Origin: an uncultured Bacteroidales bacterium
Lineage (GTDB): Bacteria > Bacteroidota > Bacteroidia > Bacteroidales > UBA932
NCBI GenBank assembly: GCA_902461985.1
Contig: CABQAB010000091.1
Coordinates: 1 to 7,903 of the forward strand
Direction: 5' to 3'
Length of the DNA: 7,903 nt
Under the pieces are notes generated by a model, which was given only the letters and a program-made list of their open reading frames with translations, was not told the DNA's origin and searched no databases. Every line of letters begins with the position of its first letter. Position 1 is the stretch's first letter. Positions 6,860-7,903 of the stretch are shown one piece after another. A program made the position numbers and the translations under genes.

Positions 6860-7528
6860 ATGGCTAAATACAATAAACAACAAGTTTTGGCGGCAGTTGA
6901 GAGCACCGGTATGGTTCCGGTGTTCTACAACTCCGACATTGAGATTTCCAAATCTGTAGTTAAAGCCTGCTATGAAGGCGGGGTGCGTGCTTTTGAATTT
7001 ACGAACAGGGGAGACTTCGCGCACGAGGTTTTCGGTGAACTTGTGAAATACGCTTCTATGGAACTTCCGGGTATGATTCTCGGAGTCGGCTCCGTGGTTG
7101 ATCCTGCCACCGCAGCTCTCTATCTCCAGCTCGGGGCTAATTTCGTGGTTGGCCCTCTTTTCAATCCTGAGATCGCGCCTGTATGCAACCGTCGGCTCGT
7201 TCCGTATTGTCCAGGCTGCGGCACTGTTTCCGAAGTCGGCAAGGCCCAGGAACTCGGCTGTGACCTCTGCAAGGTGTTCCCGGGCGACGTTCTCGGTCCT
7301 GCTTTCGTCAAGGGCCTGCGTGCTCCTATGCCATGGAGCAAAATCATGGTCACAGGTGGCGTGAAACCTACCCGCGACAATCTTGAAGGCTGGTTCAAGG
7401 CTGGTGTTACCTGCGTCGGCATGGGCAGCAATCTCTTCCCTAAGGAGGCAATCGCATCCAGGGACTGGAAGGTAATCACTGAACTTTGCCGTTCCGCCCT
7501 CGATATCATAGCTTCGGTCCGCAAATAA
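6860..7528 (+). CDS. eda: KDPG aldolase (2-dehydro-3-deoxy-phosphogluconate aldolase, Eda)
   Basis: A 222-residue class I aldolase that splits 2-keto-3-deoxy-6-phosphogluconate into pyruvate and glyceraldehyde-3-phosphate, the last step of this pathway. The Schiff-base lysine is Lys138 in LCKVFPGD (136-143). The general base is Glu46 in FEFTNRG (45-51), with Arg50 equivalent to the substrate-binding Arg of E. coli Eda. PGCGTVSE (118-125) and the phosphate-binding TGGVKP (165-170) are the remaining family motifs. Length is normal for the family (E. coli 213). The ATG follows a very AT-rich stretch and lacks a Shine-Dalgarno, as elsewhere in the window. It ends the catabolic gene run, with an intrinsic terminator 22 bases downstream. 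It may also act on 2-keto-4-hydroxyglutarate, as E. coli Eda does, but the adjacent kdgK makes KDPG the main substrate. Confidence 0.95.
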   Translation: MAKYNKQQVLAAVESTGMVPVFYNSDIEISKSVVKACYEGGVRAFEFTNRGDFAHEVFGELVKYASMELPGMILGVGSVVDPATAALYLQLGANFVVGPLFNPEIAPVCNRRLVPYCPGCGTVSEVGKAQELGCDLCKVFPGDVLGPAFVKGLRAPMPWSKIMVTGGVKPTRDNLEGWFKAGVTCVGMGSNLFPKEAIASRDWKVITELCRSALDIIASVRK

Positions 7529-7549
7529 TTCGCGTCCAAGAACTATCCT

Positions 7550-7584
7550 GACCGTGCCGGTTTACAAATTGGCACGGTCTTTTT
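7550..7584 (+). terminator. Intrinsic terminator after eda
   Basis: A perfect 9-bp stem GACCGTGCC (7550-7558) / GGCACGGTC (7571-7579) is followed at once by five T residues (7580-7584). The stem can extend inward through two G-T and two or three T-A pairs. It lies 22 bases after the eda stop and closes the catabolic gene run on the + strand. Confidence 0.92.
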
Positions 7585-7648
7585 ATGTCTGGTCGATAGA
7601 TGCCGGGTTGATAAATGTGAAGACAAAAGCTGATAAAACAGAAATAAA

Positions 7649-7680
7649 TTTGTACAGCCCGAAAATTATTCCTACCTTTG
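7649..7680 (+). promoter_or_regulatory. Bacteroidetes-type promoter for tRNA-Cys
   Basis: A -33 element TTTG (7649-7652) is followed, after a 20-base spacer, by TACCTTTG (7673-7680), a full match to the -7 consensus TAnnTTTG. Transcription would start about 8 bases further on, some 9 bases before the mature tRNA. This is the best two-part promoter in the window and supports assignment to Bacteroidetes. Confidence 0.82.
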
Positions 7681-7696
7681 CAATCCAAATTCAAAA

Positions 7697-7767
7697 GGTG
7701 CTTTGGCCGAGCGGTTAGGCACAGGTCTGCAAAACCTGCTACAGCAGTTCGATTCTGCTAGGCACCT
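7697..7767 (+). tRNA. tRNA-Cys (anticodon GCA)
   Basis: The cloverleaf folds fully. The acceptor stem pairs GGTGCTT (7697-7703) with AGGCACC (7760-7766), including one T-G wobble. The D stem is GCC/GGC (7706-7708, 7718-7720). The anticodon stem CAGGT/ACCTG (7722-7726, 7734-7738) is perfect, with loop CTGCAAA giving anticodon GCA at 7729-7731. The T stem AGCAG/CTGCT (7743-7747, 7755-7759) closes the loop TTCGATT. The unpaired base T7767 is the U73 discriminator required by cysteinyl-tRNA synthetase. CCA is not encoded and must be added after transcription. Confidence 0.97.
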
Positions 7768-7771
7768 CAAG

Positions 7772-7802
7772 AAACGCCTCTGAGATACCCTCAGGGGCGT
7801 TT
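7772..7802 (+). terminator. Hairpin terminator after tRNA-Cys
   Basis: A 13-bp stem with one T-G wobble pairs AAACGCCTCTGAG (7772-7784) with CTCAGGGGCGTTT (7790-7802) around the loop ATACC, 4 bases past the tRNA. The T residues at the 3' edge are only three and belong to the stem, so termination may be partial. The A-run on the left arm and T-run on the right would also allow use from the opposite strand. Confidence 0.75.
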
Positions 7803-7903
7803 GCTATGTAAACTTGACGCTGAGTTGATACTGAAACCGATTTGGGATGCTCATCTTTATTTCGGCTCAACGGAAAAAGTAGGTTGATTTGCATTTTTTG
7901 TGC

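Noticed and set aside
6464..7024. Minus-strand open frame across the kdgK-eda spacer (186 codons)
   Set aside because: It overlaps the 3' end of kdgK and the 5' end of eda, both certain genes, and has no recognisable domain. The spacer portion is discussed separately as a possible repeat.
7803..7903. A gene or regulatory element after the tRNA terminator
   Set aside because: No convincing open frame, promoter or hairpin is visible in these 101 bases, and the window ends before any following gene.

Overview
The window looks like a chromosomal segment of a Bacteroidales bacterium of intermediate GC content. Four things suggest this: promoters with the Bacteroidetes -7 motif TAnnTTTG (TAACTTTG before kduD, TACCTTTG before the tRNA), A-rich start regions without Shine-Dalgarno sequences, a lyase/KduI/KduD gene set typical of the phylum, and a short palindromic intergenic repeat with TGTCAT-TCGA arms. 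The genus cannot be fixed from the sequence alone.

Layout, all genes on the + strand. Bases 1-944 are the C-terminal part of a family 8 polysaccharide lyase of the chondroitin ABC type. A likely promoter follows (977-984), then a tightly packed four-gene unit: kduD-type SDR dehydrogenase (1040-1834), a DUF4861-like lipoprotein (1831-3087), a galactitol-type PTS EIIC permease (3090-4514) and kduI (4516-5481). Gaps inside this unit run from a 4-base overlap to 2 bases. A 139-bp palindromic repeat with 17-bp terminal arms fills the gap before kdgK (5657-6697). After a 162-bp spacer comes eda (6860-7528), closed by a strong intrinsic terminator (7550-7584). A tRNA-Cys(GCA) with its own promoter and a terminator-like hairpin ends the window. 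Bases 7803-7903 hold nothing I can identify.

Together the genes make up a pathway for the unsaturated uronic acid released from glycosaminoglycans by eliminative cleavage. The lyase makes unsaturated oligosaccharides. A hydrolase not present in this window would release the unsaturated uronate. KduI isomerises its ring-opened form, KduD reduces the product to 2-keto-3-deoxygluconate, KdgK phosphorylates that, and Eda splits KDPG into pyruvate and glyceraldehyde-3-phosphate.

The notable feature is compartmentation. KduI, normally a cytosolic enzyme of about 280 residues, here has a textbook Sec signal peptide plus two extra segments (321 aa). It sits beside a lipoprotein of unknown function and an EIIC permease with no EIIA or EIIB gene nearby. 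I infer that isomerisation occurs in the periplasm and that the orphan EIIC imports an unphosphorylated deoxy-keto-uronate for the cytosolic KduD-KdgK-Eda steps.
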